From NCBI RefSeq assembly GCF_028657195.3, contig NZ_JANCPR020000001.1, positions 310,001 to 374,000 of the forward strand: a stretch of 64,000 nucleotides of DNA, written 5' to 3'. Numbering within the stretch: position 1 is the stretch's first letter; every line of letters starts with the position of its first letter. This DNA is from Streptomyces iconiensis. Lineage in GTDB: Bacteria; Actinomycetota; Actinomycetes; Streptomycetales; Streptomycetaceae. Below the pieces are notes generated by a model. That model saw only the letters and a program-made list of their open reading frames with translations. It was not told where the DNA came from and made no database searches. This document shows positions 47,157 to 56,835 of this stretch, piece by piece. Position numbers and translations under genes: made by a program.

Positions 47157-48242
47157 ATGACGGCGTACGAACGCTGTCCCGAGTGCGGGGAAGACGCTCG
47201 GGCGTGCGCGCACCGGGCGGAGGACGGGCGCGAACCTGTACGGGAGTCCGAAGACCCCCTGCACATACGCCCCTACGTGCGGCTCCGCGAGTCCGAGGCC
47301 GAGTCGGGGGCCGGGACCGGTGCGAGGACCGGAGCTGAGGCGCCGGACGGTGCCGACTCCGGGAACGGCGAGGGCGCGGCCCGTACGACGGGTGCCGTGG
47401 GCGTCCCCGTTCCCGGCCCGGAAGCGCCGATGCCCGACCTGTCGCCGTTCGCCCGGCACGGGATGGACGAGACGACCGAACTGCCCACCGTGAGCGGAGG
47501 TTCGCGGCCGAAGAGGGCCGCACGCAAGGCCGCGCCGGAAGCGGCCTCGGTGCACGCCGAAGCCGAACCGTCGCAAGCCGCCCCTTCGCACCGGCGCGAG
47601 CGGCGCCGTCCCACCACCGCCGTACTGGCGGGCGTCGGAGTGGCTGCCGTGCTCGGCGCCGGACTGCTGACCACGCAGATCCTCACCGGAGGGGGAGAGG
47701 GCCAGGGCAGCCAGAACGGCGAGGAGCGGGCGATGCGGCACGCGCCCACGGGTGCGCCGACGCACGCTCTGCCCTCCTCCTCGCCCCCGCGGGAGAAGAA
47801 CGGCGAGACGGAGCCGGCCTCACCCTCCGCCGTGCCGTCACGTACGGGCCCCTCCGGTACGCCGCGTGCCGACCGGGACGGGGAGGCGCACACGGAGCGT
47901 GCGGCGCCCTCCGGGAAGCCCTCAGTGCCGGCCTCCCGGCCCGGCAGTTCGGCCGGGAAGCGGAGCCCGGACGCCGACCGGAAGCGCCCCGAACGCCCGG
48001 GACGCCCCTCCGGAGCCACATTGAGGCCCGGTGACTCGGGAGCCGCCGTCTCCGAGCTGCAACGCCGCCTGAAGCAGGCGGGGTTCCTCGACGACAGAGC
48101 GGAGGAGGACGGCGTCTACTCCTCGCGCGTCCAGGAGGGCGTCTTCCGCTACCAGGCCCGCTACGGCCTCCTCCACGACGACCCTCCCGGCGAGTACGGC
48201 CCCGCGACCCGCCGCCACCTTGAGGCGCGTACGTCCGGCTGA
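47157..48242 (+). CDS. Membrane-anchored peptidoglycan-binding protein
   Basis: 361 residues. Cys-rich start CPECGEDARACAH (zinc-ribbon-like), a single transmembrane helix (about 152-172), a long low-complexity Pro/Ser/Arg/Gly linker, then a PG_binding_1 domain (about 295-355; LRPGDSGAAVSELQRRLKQAGF). Probably reads the cell-wall state or tethers a complex. AGGGGAGGGG before ATG 47157. Confidence 0.8.
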   Translation: MTAYERCPECGEDARACAHRAEDGREPVRESEDPLHIRPYVRLRESEAESGAGTGARTGAEAPDGADSGNGEGAARTTGAVGVPVPGPEAPMPDLSPFARHGMDETTELPTVSGGSRPKRAARKAAPEAASVHAEAEPSQAAPSHRRERRRPTTAVLAGVGVAAVLGAGLLTTQILTGGGEGQGSQNGEERAMRHAPTGAPTHALPSSSPPREKNGETEPASPSAVPSRTGPSGTPRADRDGEAHTERAAPSGKPSVPASRPGSSAGKRSPDADRKRPERPGRPSGATLRPGDSGAAVSELQRRLKQAGFLDDRAEEDGVYSSRVQEGVFRYQARYGLLHDDPPGEYGPATRRHLEARTSG

Positions 48243-48826
48243 GTGGGTGCGCCGGCGTGCCAGTACGCGGCGCCAGCGGGGACCTCTGGTGCGCGCACCA
48301 GGCCGGAGTGCCAGGCCGCTCCTGGTGCGCAACGGCAGTCGTCCACTGGCGGGTGCGTCGGCTGCGCACTACTGGTACGCACTGGCGGCCGGGCGCCGGC
48401 GCGCGTCGATGGCCGACCACTGGTACGTGCTCTCGCCCTGGGCGAGGTGCACCCCGTGCGCTGACCACTGGCGCTCACCGGTGGCCCGGCGTCGGCTCGC
48501 ACAGGTGGCCCACTACTGGTGCGCAGCCGCGCCCTTGAGCGGTTCCGCACCAACTACCGGTACGCAACAGCGGTCCGGCCGGCCCTCCGCGCGGGCGGCA
48601 CACTTCCGCGGGCACACTCCGCGGGCCCACGAGAGCCGCACGGCCCGTGGGGTCGCGGCTGCCGGGGGGCCGCGTCGTCGGGGCGGGGTCGCCGGGAGTG
48701 GGGCAGGTTTGTATGATGTAGGAACAAATGGTTCCGCCCGTGTCTCTCACCTGACGGGAGAGGCGTCCCTGACCGGCGGGCGGGCCATCTGTTCACCTCG
48801 CCAGCGAAGCCCCAGGGAGCCCGAGC
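48243..48826. repeat. 584-bp gap with degenerate ACTACTGGTRCGCA repeats
   Basis: No gene seen. Imperfect copies of CACTACTGGTRCGCA occur at 48364-48381, 48411-48429, 48460-48476 and 48508-48525, beginning right after the peptidoglycan-binding gene stop. The 3' part (48580-48826) is unique and holds the HAD promoter. Confidence 0.7.
48712..48735 (+). promoter_or_regulatory. Candidate -10 and adjacent palindrome upstream of HAD gene
   Basis: TATGAT at 48712-48717 is followed by the inverted repeat GGAAC-AAATG-GTTCC (48721-48735). No consensus -35 is seen; the palindrome would overlap the transcription start, as for a repressor site. Confidence 0.35.
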
Positions 48827-49486
48827 ATGCAGATGCCGTCGATCACCGTTCTCGGGCTGCTGCTCGACATGGACGGCACGCTCGTCAACTCCGATGCCGT
48901 CGTCGCACGGATCTGGCGCGGCTGGGCCGCCGAGAAGGGGCTGGACCCCGAGGAGGTGCTGCGCGTCGCGCACGGGCGCCAGGGGCACGCCACGATGGCG
49001 GCCGTACTGCCCGAGCGCCCGGTCGAGGAGAACCTCGCCGAGAACCGCGCGCTCCTGGCCAAGGAGACCGCCGACACCGACGGCATCGTTCCCGTTCCCG
49101 GTGCGCCCGCCTTCCTCAAGGCGATCGAGACGCTGCCGCACGCGCTGGTGACGTCGGCCGACATGGGGCTCGCCACCGCGCGCATGGAGGCGGCCGGGCT
49201 GCGTATGCCCGCCGTCCGCGTCACGTCCGAGTCGGTGAGCGCCAGCAAGCCCGACCCCGAGGGCTTCCTCAAGGGCGCGGCCGAGTTGGGCTTCCAGCCG
49301 GCCGACTGTGTGGTGTTCGAGGACTCGGGCGCCGGTATCGCGGCGGGCCTGGCCGCGGGGATGCCGGTCGTCGGCGTCGGCCCGCGCGCCTCAGCGCACG
49401 GCCCCACCGTGCACGTCCCCGACCTGGAGCGGGTCCGGGTCGAGCCGCTCCAAGGCGGGCGCGTACGGCTCACGTTCGACGGCTAG
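48827..49486 (+). CDS. HAD-IA family phosphatase
   Basis: 219 residues. Motif I LDMDGTLVNSD, motif II LVTSADMG, motif III KPDPEGF and motif IV FEDSGAGIAAG are complete, with an alpha-helical C1 cap. It resembles sugar phosphatases of the YfbT type. Substrate unknown. ATG start preceded by CCCAGGGAG. Confidence 0.92.
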   Translation: MQMPSITVLGLLLDMDGTLVNSDAVVARIWRGWAAEKGLDPEEVLRVAHGRQGHATMAAVLPERPVEENLAENRALLAKETADTDGIVPVPGAPAFLKAIETLPHALVTSADMGLATARMEAAGLRMPAVRVTSESVSASKPDPEGFLKGAAELGFQPADCVVFEDSGAGIAAGLAAGMPVVGVGPRASAHGPTVHVPDLERVRVEPLQGGRVRLTFDG

Positions 49487-49742
49487 AACCGCCTCGCGCG
49501 GTCTTCGGCGCCGTGCACCCCGCCGCCGCGACGCCCCGCCCGTTCTGCCGCCGGCCGCCACGCCGCGCCCACGTGGACGGCGACTCGGCCGTGTTGCCGC
49601 TGTCCCCGCGGTGCGGTGCCGCTGTTGCACGAGCACCAGCTGAACGGGTGCGGGTCAGCGGGCGACGTGATCGCGTGCCGGCGGGCGGCGTGAGCTGGCG
49701 CGGTTATGCGAAGGCGTCAGGGATGCCGGGCGCCGCCGGAGC

Positions 49743-50060
49743 CTACTTCGGCGGCGCCTGCTGGACGACCTCGAACGACCAGGTTTCCGAACCGGTCGCC
49801 GCGGGCTTCGGGCGCTCGCCGGAACCCCCGCCCTGGTGCGCCTCTTTCATGGACCCGTTCATCCATGCCTGGAAGGCTTCCTCGTCGCGCCAGCGGGTGT
49901 AGACGAGGTACTGGTCGGTGCCCTCCAAGGGGCGCAGCAGCTCGAACCACTCGAACCCGTCCGCTGTCTCGACGATGCCCTTGCGCGCGGAGAAGCGCTG
50001 TTCCAGCACTTCCCGCTGCTCAGCGGGGACGGTCAGCGCGTTGATCTTGACGATGCTCAT
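49743..50060 (-). CDS. ABM-fold monooxygenase-like protein
   Basis: 105-residue dimeric alpha/beta-barrel protein (MSIVKINALTVPAEQREVLEQRF; GFEWFELLRPLEGTDQYLVYTRW). Resembles antibiotic-biosynthesis monooxygenase/MhuD-like haem degraders. GGCAGGATGG favours ATG 50060. The catalytic Asn/Trp of haem degraders is not certain. Confidence 0.8.
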   Translation of the reverse strand: MSIVKINALTVPAEQREVLEQRFSARKGIVETADGFEWFELLRPLEGTDQYLVYTRWRDEEAFQAWMNGSMKEAHQGGGSGERPKPAATGSETWSFEVVQQAPPK

Positions 50061-50305
50061 GCGTTCCATCCTGCCTCAGTCCCGGCGGGCGTTCTGTCCG
50101 GGCCCCCGGCCCCATCGGGGAGCGACCGCTAATTGTCTAAATCGGTGGACGCCCCTTACGAAAAGGCTTGTCCTGGTCTCTCCGAAGTGCACGTGGAAGT
50201 GGTCAGGTAGCGCTTACGCTCCGGCGTCTGACTATCCGGGGTTGACCGATCTTGACCAGGATCGGTTTCGGCGGGGACTGCTGGACACAACGAAACAGGT
50301 GGGGT

Positions 50306-51829
50306 GTGGCGACCGACGTGGCGTCCGGCAGGCCGGGCGGGGGAGACACGGAAGACGGCGGAGTTGCTGGCCCGCGCGGAGGGTTACGCGCGGCGCCGGT
50401 GCTCGTTCCCGCGTCCGTCGCGCTGCTCCTGGGCGCGTGGGGCATACAGCGGCAGGGAAGCATGTGGCGGGACGAGGCGGTGACGTGGTACGCGGCGCAC
50501 CTGAGCCTCCCCGAACTGTGGCACCTCGTGGGGAACATCGACGCGGTGCACGCGCTCTACTACGTGCTGATGCACAGCGTGTTCAGCGTGTGGGACGGGG
50601 GACTGGTAGCGCTCAGGCTGCCGTCCGTGGTGGCGACCGCTGTCGCGGCTGCCGGGGTGGGTGCCCTGGGGCACCGGCTCAGCGGCGCCAGAGCCGGACT
50701 CGTGGCAGGGGTGATCTTCTGTGCCCTCCCGATCGTTCAGCACAACGCCCAAGAAGGGCGTTCCTACGCGCTGGTGAGCGCCATGGTCGTATGGGCGACC
50801 CACCTTCTTCTGCGTGCCGTCCGCAGCGGCAGCCCGAAGGCGTGGGCCGGCTACGCGGTGCTTCTCCTTCTGGCCTGCTGGATGCACGAGTTCGCGGCGC
50901 TGGCGATGCTCGCCCATGGAGTGACACTCAAGTTGTCGGCGGTTTCCCCGCCTACGTGGCGCTCATGGAGGATCGCCTGCGCCGCGATCGCCGCCGGACT
51001 GACGCCCCTGGTGGTACTGAGCCTGGGACAGGCGAAAGACCAACTGGGATGGCTCGGAAGGCCGGGCGCCGGAGCCTGGGCACTGTTCGCCGGTATCTCC
51101 CTGCTGGGCTGGATGTGTTCGCGGGTGTCCACGCGCTCCGTTCGCCGGCCGGATGTGGCGGCGGTGGCCCTCCCGTTGCTGGTGGTCCCCACCGGCGCGC
51201 TACTGGTGGCGTCCCTCGTCAAGCCCTGGTACGTCGACCGCTACGTGTTCTACGGCATGGCCGGTCTGGCGCTGCTCCTGGGAGTCACGCTCGACCGGGC
51301 GCTCGGACAGGGCGCCTTGGGACAGCGGGTGCCGTACCGCGCTGCCCGGGCGACGGGCGCCGCGCTGTGCTGCGCGGGTCTCGTCGCTGCCCTGCTGCCG
51401 CTGTCGGCGTCCATGCGTACACCGCAGTCCCGTAAGGACGACGCGATAGCGGTGACCGAAGCGGTACGCCGCATGAGCGCACCAGGTGACGCGGTGCTGT
51501 TCATGCCGTCCAGGAGGCGCGTCTGGCTGCTGTCGTCGCCGCCCACCTACAGGAAGCTCGACGATCTGGCGCTCGCCAGGGCCCCTGCGGACTCCGGCAC
51601 GTTGCAGGGCGAGGAGCTGCCCGCGCGGCGGGTCGAAGAGCGTCTCAGGAAGGTGCGCAGAGTCATCGCCCTGACCGACGAGGCCGGTGAGCCTCTGGAT
51701 GCCACGGGCCAGGAGAGCGTGAAAAGACGGACATTGAACGCGGGGTTCAGCGCTTGCGAGACAGCCCGGGTCAAGGGAGCGCGGATAGTCCTCTACGCCA
51801 GGGGCGGCAGCTGTCCACCGAGGCGCTGA
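50306..51829 (+). CDS. Polytopic GT39-type glycosyltransferase
   Basis: 507-residue membrane protein, about nine to eleven hydrophobic helices. The first loop carries MWRDEAVTWYAAHL, the D-E motif of dolichol/polyprenyl-phosphate-sugar transferases (PMT/ArnT-like). The Ser/Arg-rich C-terminus is likely extracellular. GTG 50306 is preceded by AGGTGGGGT; TTG 50252 is an alternative. It probably glycosylates an exported product or cell-wall polymer. A neighbour of the GT87-PAP2 fusion. Confidence 0.78.
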   Translation: MATDVASGRPGGGDTEDGGVAGPRGGLRAAPVLVPASVALLLGAWGIQRQGSMWRDEAVTWYAAHLSLPELWHLVGNIDAVHALYYVLMHSVFSVWDGGLVALRLPSVVATAVAAAGVGALGHRLSGARAGLVAGVIFCALPIVQHNAQEGRSYALVSAMVVWATHLLLRAVRSGSPKAWAGYAVLLLLACWMHEFAALAMLAHGVTLKLSAVSPPTWRSWRIACAAIAAGLTPLVVLSLGQAKDQLGWLGRPGAGAWALFAGISLLGWMCSRVSTRSVRRPDVAAVALPLLVVPTGALLVASLVKPWYVDRYVFYGMAGLALLLGVTLDRALGQGALGQRVPYRAARATGAALCCAGLVAALLPLSASMRTPQSRKDDAIAVTEAVRRMSAPGDAVLFMPSRRRVWLLSSPPTYRKLDDLALARAPADSGTLQGEELPARRVEERLRKVRRVIALTDEAGEPLDATGQESVKRRTLNAGFSACETARVKGARIVLYARGGSCPPRR

Positions 51830-52031
51830 GCGGGCTGGGAATGCGGTCCATGAGAGCGGCAGAACACCGCGAACTGCCGGAATTCCCCGTATACCGAAGG
51901 TCCGCACTGCCGCCCGGACGACCGTGACGTGAGACTGGTCTCCTGGGTGTACATCCGCACAGGTAACGAACAGGTTCCCTGCGTCTGACTGCTCGGAAAC
52001 CAGGCGAAGGCGACGGCAGAGACGACAGAGA

Positions 52032-54146
52032 ATGAGGCAGGGAGGCGTCCGGGGCGTGGTGGCGGACAGGGGTGAGGGGACCGGACAGGACAGATCCGGC
52101 GCCAGAACGGGGCTCGCACAACAACTGAGGACACGCGAAGGCGTAGTCCTCGGGGCGTTGTGGCTGCTCGCAGGGGCGCTCGCCGCTCGCCAGGCCGCCG
52201 CCGTGCTCCGCATTCCCAGCCACGAACGCTTCGTCGACCTGTTCGCGTGGATCGGTGAGAACGGTGTCCTGCGTGTGCGGGGCTCGCTCTATGACGGAAG
52301 CGCGCCGTTCACGGGGACACCGTTCGCAGGGCTCGTACTGAAACCACTCACCCGCGCCGCCGAACAGGGGCTGGGCGTGGCATGGACGGTCGGCACGATG
52401 CTGCTGGTCGCCGCCGTCGGCGTGGTCGCGGCACGGGCGCTGCCCGGGCCCGTCTCGCGGCGCACCTCGCTGTTCGCCGTGCCTGTGGCGCTGAGCCTGC
52501 TCGCGTTGTCCATCCCGGTGCGCAACACGTTCCACCTCGGCCAGACCAGCATCCTGCCCGTGCTGCTCGTACTCGTCGGCTGGCTCCTCAGAGGCGAGGA
52601 CAAGACGGGCCAGGGCAGGCAGGCCGGAGGCGTGCTGATCGGTGTTGCGGGCGCGCTCCAGCCCGCGACGCTGCTGTTCGTGCCGCTGCTGTGGCTGACC
52701 GGGCGGCGCCAGGCCGCGTTCGCTGGTGCGGGCACGTTCGCCGCCTGCTCGGTCGCCGCCTGGGCCGCGATGCCCGCGGACTCGTGGACGTACTGGGTGC
52801 GCCATGTCGTGGGCGCCGGCCTGGGTGACCCCGCCGACGCGACCGCCAACCAGTCGCTGCACGGAGCCCTCCTGCGCCTCGGGCTGCGCGGCCCCCTCGA
52901 AGTCACCCTGCTGCTCGTGCTGGTGGCGGGCATCACATGGCTCGCGATGCGCCGTGCCGTCCGTTACGCGCGTGACGGGCAGCTGCTGCTGGCCGCGGCC
53001 GTCGTGGGATGCGCCGCTGTCGCAGTGTCCCCGACAGCCTGGCAGCACCAGCTGCTGTGGGTGCTGCTTGCCGTGGTCGGACGGGTCGGCAGACGCAAGG
53101 CCGACCGGCTGGTGTGGCCGGTGTTCGTGACGCTGGTGCTGACCCTGGACGGCGACGCGCTGGTGCCGAAGGTGGCCGCCTTCGGCTTCCTGGGCGAGAA
53201 CGCCGTACTACTGGCAGCGCTGCTGGCCGCCTGTGCCGTGCCATTCGTTTCGCGCGGCTCCCCGCTGTGGGACAGCCCCGCGTCCTCGGGCCCGCTCAGC
53301 CGCCCGAACCTGATGCTGGAACTGCTGCTGATCCGGGTCGGGTACTGGGCGTACTCGTATGTGCGGGGGCACGCACCGGACTCGCGGACGCTGGCCGAGG
53401 GACACGGGGACCAGATCCTCGGCGTGGAGAAGTTCCTGCACATCGACATCGAGCACACTGTCAACAAGCTCGCCGTAGACACGAGTTGGCTGCGCCACCT
53501 CTGCGACTCCTACTACACGACGTTCCACTTCCTGGTCCCGATCGCCCTGTTGGCGTGGCTCTACATGCGCAGAACCGCGCACTACAGGTCCGCGCGTACG
53601 GCGCTCAGCTTCGCCACCTTGCTGGGACTCGTCGGTTTCTGGCTCTACCCGCTGGCACCGCCGCGTCTGATGCCGGGCCTGGGCTACGTGGACACCGCAC
53701 ACGGCCCCCAGGACCCGTCGAAACCGGACTTCGGTGCCCTGACGGAACTGTCCAACCAGTACGCGGCGATGCCGTCGCTGCACGTCGGATGGTCCCTGTG
53801 GTGCGCCGTCGTGGTCTTCCAGATGACGAAGAAGCACTGGGCGCGCGCACTGGGCGCCCTCTACCCGCTGATGACGACGTTCGTCGTGCTGGCCACAGCC
53901 AACCACTACCTGCTGGACGCGGCCGGCGGTGTCCTCGTGGTGGCGACCGGGTTCGCCGCACAGAGGTGGGTCGCGCGGATACGTGACAGGCGGGAGACCC
54001 CGGGGGAGCAGGAGCCCGGGTCGGACGCCGGATCGCAGGTCGGCCCCGAACCCCACGCCCCCGCCGTCAGCCGTGCAGCTTCAGGCCCTTCGCCGCGCGG
54101 TCCACGGAGTTCCGGGGACCGTAAAGAGCCAGCCCCGCAAGAGTGA
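52032..54146 (+). CDS. Bifunctional GT87 mannosyltransferase-PAP2 phosphatase
   Basis: 704 residues. Residues 1-410 are a GT87 (DUF2029) polytopic transferase (FDLFAWIG-like start, VRNTFHLGQTSILPVLLVL). Residues about 430-660 form a PAP2 inositol-phosphotransferase/phosphatase with MPSLHVGWSLW and ATANHYLLDAAGG as catalytic motifs. The fusion resembles actinobacterial glycolipid enzymes. The disordered C-terminus overlaps the converging DUF2000 gene by 80 bp. Confidence 0.85.
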   Translation: MRQGGVRGVVADRGEGTGQDRSGARTGLAQQLRTREGVVLGALWLLAGALAARQAAAVLRIPSHERFVDLFAWIGENGVLRVRGSLYDGSAPFTGTPFAGLVLKPLTRAAEQGLGVAWTVGTMLLVAAVGVVAARALPGPVSRRTSLFAVPVALSLLALSIPVRNTFHLGQTSILPVLLVLVGWLLRGEDKTGQGRQAGGVLIGVAGALQPATLLFVPLLWLTGRRQAAFAGAGTFAACSVAAWAAMPADSWTYWVRHVVGAGLGDPADATANQSLHGALLRLGLRGPLEVTLLLVLVAGITWLAMRRAVRYARDGQLLLAAAVVGCAAVAVSPTAWQHQLLWVLLAVVGRVGRRKADRLVWPVFVTLVLTLDGDALVPKVAAFGFLGENAVLLAALLAACAVPFVSRGSPLWDSPASSGPLSRPNLMLELLLIRVGYWAYSYVRGHAPDSRTLAEGHGDQILGVEKFLHIDIEHTVNKLAVDTSWLRHLCDSYYTTFHFLVPIALLAWLYMRRTAHYRSARTALSFATLLGLVGFWLYPLAPPRLMPGLGYVDTAHGPQDPSKPDFGALTELSNQYAAMPSLHVGWSLWCAVVVFQMTKKHWARALGALYPLMTTFVVLATANHYLLDAAGGVLVVATGFAAQRWVARIRDRRETPGEQEPGSDAGSQVGPEPHAPAVSRAASGPSPRGPRSSGDRKEPAPQE

Positions 54147-54477
54147 GCTTGTCCGCCTCCACGGCACGGACAGCGGCGCGGTTGTCGGCGTCGTGGTCAG
54201 TCGAGAACATCTCATCGGTGTAGACGGCCGTGGCGAGCCCACGGGAGAGGGCGCGGGCATGGGCCTTGGCCAGGGACTCGGCGTCCGCCGCGTAGCAGAG
54301 CACCGGTTCGCGGAACAGCGGCAGATAGCGGTTGTCCGAGGCGTCCTCGTAGGGCTCGCCGAGGATCTCGTCCGAGGCTGCGGTGATGCCGCTGGCGAGG
54401 AAAGCGGTGACGTTGAGCTTCTGCCAGTCGGCCAGGTCGGAACGGACGACGATGGCGATCTTCGTATCGAAACGCAT
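54067..54477 (-). CDS. DUF2000 family protein
   Basis: 136 residues (KIAIVVRSDLADWQKLNV; DNRYLPLFREPVLCYAAD; STDHDADNRAAVRAVEADKLTLAGLALYGP), small alpha/beta protein of unknown function. Start ATG 54477. Overlaps the end of the GT87-PAP2 gene by 80 bp on the other strand. It is divergent from an AraC regulator that likely controls it. Confidence 0.88.
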   Translation of the reverse strand: MRFDTKIAIVVRSDLADWQKLNVTAFLASGITAASDEILGEPYEDASDNRYLPLFREPVLCYAADAESLAKAHARALSRGLATAVYTDEMFSTDHDADNRAAVRAVEADKLTLAGLALYGPRNSVDRAAKGLKLHG

Positions 54478-54594
54478 GCGTGCACTGTCCCGCCATCCGT
54501 GGCGGCGGGCTTGAACGCTCGTGCGCCTGCGGGACGCGGGCCGGCGGAACGCGTGCCAACAAGCGTTGTCAGTGGCCGGTGGCAGACTGGCGTC

Positions 54595-55443
54595 ATGACG
54601 GCAGACGTGCGGAGCGAAGAGGCGGAGACAGGGGACTGGGCGAGGTACTGGCGCGCTCCTGACCAGCCGCTTGAGGCCATGCGCGCCCATTTCACCGGCC
54701 ATGTCTTCCACCGCCACAGTCACGACGCCTACTCCTTCGCCGTGACCGAGTCAGGCGCCCAGCGCTTCCGCTGCCGTGGCAGCGACCACACCAGCGGTGA
54801 GGGCATGGTGATGGCCTTCAACCCCGACGATCCGCACGACGGCGAGTCCGCCGTCGAGCACGGCTTCACCTACCGCATCGTGCATCTGGGCCCCGGGCTC
54901 GTACGGTCGGTGCTCACCGATGCCGCGGGAGCGGACGCGCCCATGCCGCTCTTTCCGCATCCGGTGCGCGAGGACCCTGTGCTGCGGCACGCACTGCTCG
55001 GCCTCTATGCCGCGCTGGTCGACGGCCCCGCGGCGGGCGGCCTCGTACGGGACGAGCGGCTGACCCGGACGGTGCTGGCCATGGTGCGGCGGGGCGCGCG
55101 CAACCCCGCGCTGAGGGCCTCCCCGCGTGCCGGGTCCGGGGCCGTACGGCGTGCCCGCGCGCTGCTGGAGGACGAGTGGGCCGAGGACATATCGGCGCAG
55201 CGTCTGGCCGATGCGGCAGGGTGCAGCCGCTTCGCGCTCTACCGTGCCTTCCGGGCCGAACTGGGGGTGGCGCCCAGCGAGTTCCAGCGGCAGCAGCGCC
55301 TGCGCGTGGCCCGCCGCGTCCTCGCACGCGGCGGTACGGCGGCGCGTGCGGCGGCCGAGTCCGGCTTTGCCGACCAGAGCCACCTGCACCGCTGGTTCGT
55401 CCGCTCGTACGGCATCACCCCCGGCACGTACGTCCGCGGCTGA
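54595..55443 (+). CDS. AraC-family regulator with cupin sensor
   Basis: 282 residues. N-terminal cupin (about 30-130; HRHSHDAYSFAVTESG, NPDDPHDGESA) and C-terminal AraC HTH (about 180-280; LADAAGCSRFALYRAFRAELG, ESGFADQSHLHRWFVRSYGITPG). ATG 54595. Divergent from the DUF2000 gene, a common pairing. Confidence 0.93.
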   Translation: MTADVRSEEAETGDWARYWRAPDQPLEAMRAHFTGHVFHRHSHDAYSFAVTESGAQRFRCRGSDHTSGEGMVMAFNPDDPHDGESAVEHGFTYRIVHLGPGLVRSVLTDAAGADAPMPLFPHPVREDPVLRHALLGLYAALVDGPAAGGLVRDERLTRTVLAMVRRGARNPALRASPRAGSGAVRRARALLEDEWAEDISAQRLADAAGCSRFALYRAFRAELGVAPSEFQRQQRLRVARRVLARGGTAARAAAESGFADQSHLHRWFVRSYGITPGTYVRG

Positions 55444-55596
55444 GACGCGAACGTACGCGACGGAAGGGCGTACGGGCGGGGCCGCGGCGCGCACGTACCC
55501 GGCCGCTGCGCGGGCGGCACGCGTGCGAACAGACCGCGGACCGCCCGGGTACGGCCGGGCCCGGCGCCGCACGGAGCCGCCTGACGCGCAGCCGTC

Positions 55597-56835
55597 TCAC
55601 GCGTAGTTGACGCGCAGCTCCTTGATGCCGTTGATCCAGGCGGACCGCAGGCGGCGTGGGGCGGAGCCGGCGAGGGAGATGTCCGGCATGAGGTCGGCGA
55701 TGGCGTTGAAGATGAGGTTGATCTCCATCACGGCGAGGTTCTTGCCGAGGCAGAAGTGCGGGCCTCCGCCGCCGAAGCCGAGGTGGGGGTTGGGGTCGCG
55801 GGTGATGTCGAAGACGCCGGGGCTGTCGAAGACCTCCGGGTCGTAGTTGGCCGAGGAGTAGAAGATGCCCACGCGCTCGCCCGCCGAGATCTTCTGGCCG
55901 CCCAGCTCGGTGTCCTGGGTGGCGGTGCGCTGGAAGGAGACGATGGGCGTGGCCCAGCGCACGATCTCCTCGGCGGTCGTCCCGGGGCGTTCGCGCTTGA
56001 ACAGCTCCCACTGGTCGGGGTGAGTGAGGAAGGCGTGCATACCGTGGCTGATGGCGTTGCGTGTGGTCTCGTTGCCGGCGACGGCCAGCAGGATCACGAA
56101 GAAGCCGAACTCGTCCGAGTTGAGGTTCCCTTCACCCTCGGCCGCCACGAGCTGGCTCACGATGTCTTTCGCGGGGCAGCTCTTGCGCTCCTCGGCCATG
56201 GTCATCGCGTACGAGACCAGTTCGGCGGCGGACTGGGTGCCGACCTCCTCGGTGATGGCGTACTCCGGATCGTCGTAGGCGACCATCTTGTTCGACCAGT
56301 CGAAGATCCTGGAGCGGTCCTCCTGGGGGACACCGATCAGCTCGGCGATGGCCTGGAGGGGGAGTTCGACGGCGATGTCGGTGACGAAGTCGCCGCTGCC
56401 TCCGGCCTTCGCGCTCTCGACGATACGGCCCGCGCGGTTGCGCAGGGTGTCCTCCAGGGCACGGATGGAACGGGGTGTGAATCCGCGCTGAACGATCTGA
56501 CGGACCCGCGTGTGCTCGGGCGGGTCCATGTTCAGCATGATCAGCCTCTGGATGTCTATCTGTTCGCGCTCCATGTACTCGGCGAAGCGGATGACAGCGG
56601 TGTTGATGTTCGAGGAGTAGATCTCCGGGTGGGTGGAGACCTCCTTCACGTCCTCGTGGCGCGTCACCACCCAGTACCCGTCGTCTCCGAAACCCGCGAG
56701 ACCGTGCGGCTGCTTGTTCCACCAGACGGGTGCCGTCTCGCGCAGCAGGGCGAACTCCGGGGCAGGTACGCGCTGTTCGTAGACGTCGGGGTCGGTGAAG
56801 TCGAACCCGTCTGGCAGCGCGGGGCAGGGGGACAT
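55597..56835 (-). CDS. Cytochrome P450, CYP125-like (steroid-type)
   Basis: 412 residues. I-helix AGNETTRN, ExxR-type EEIVRWATP region, heme-binding FGGGGPHFCLGKNLA with Cys362. Sequence pattern (MLNMDPPEHTRVRQIVQRGFTPRSI) fits CYP125/CYP142-type steroid C26-oxygenases of actinobacteria. ATG 56835 has GGAG upstream. Divergent from a thiolase with a shared KstR-like operator. Confidence 0.88.
   Translation of the reverse strand: MSPCPALPDGFDFTDPDVYEQRVPAPEFALLRETAPVWWNKQPHGLAGFGDDGYWVVTRHEDVKEVSTHPEIYSSNINTAVIRFAEYMEREQIDIQRLIMLNMDPPEHTRVRQIVQRGFTPRSIRALEDTLRNRAGRIVESAKAGGSGDFVTDIAVELPLQAIAELIGVPQEDRSRIFDWSNKMVAYDDPEYAITEEVGTQSAAELVSYAMTMAEERKSCPAKDIVSQLVAAEGEGNLNSDEFGFFVILLAVAGNETTRNAISHGMHAFLTHPDQWELFKRERPGTTAEEIVRWATPIVSFQRTATQDTELGGQKISAGERVGIFYSSANYDPEVFDSPGVFDITRDPNPHLGFGGGGPHFCLGKNLAVMEINLIFNAIADLMPDISLAGSAPRRLRSAWINGIKELRVNYA

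Noticed and set aside
50245..50266. ACCGATC-N8-GATCGGT inverted repeat before the GT39-type gene
   Set aside because: Real 7-bp arms, but no promoter elements in register and no regulator next door to support an operator call.
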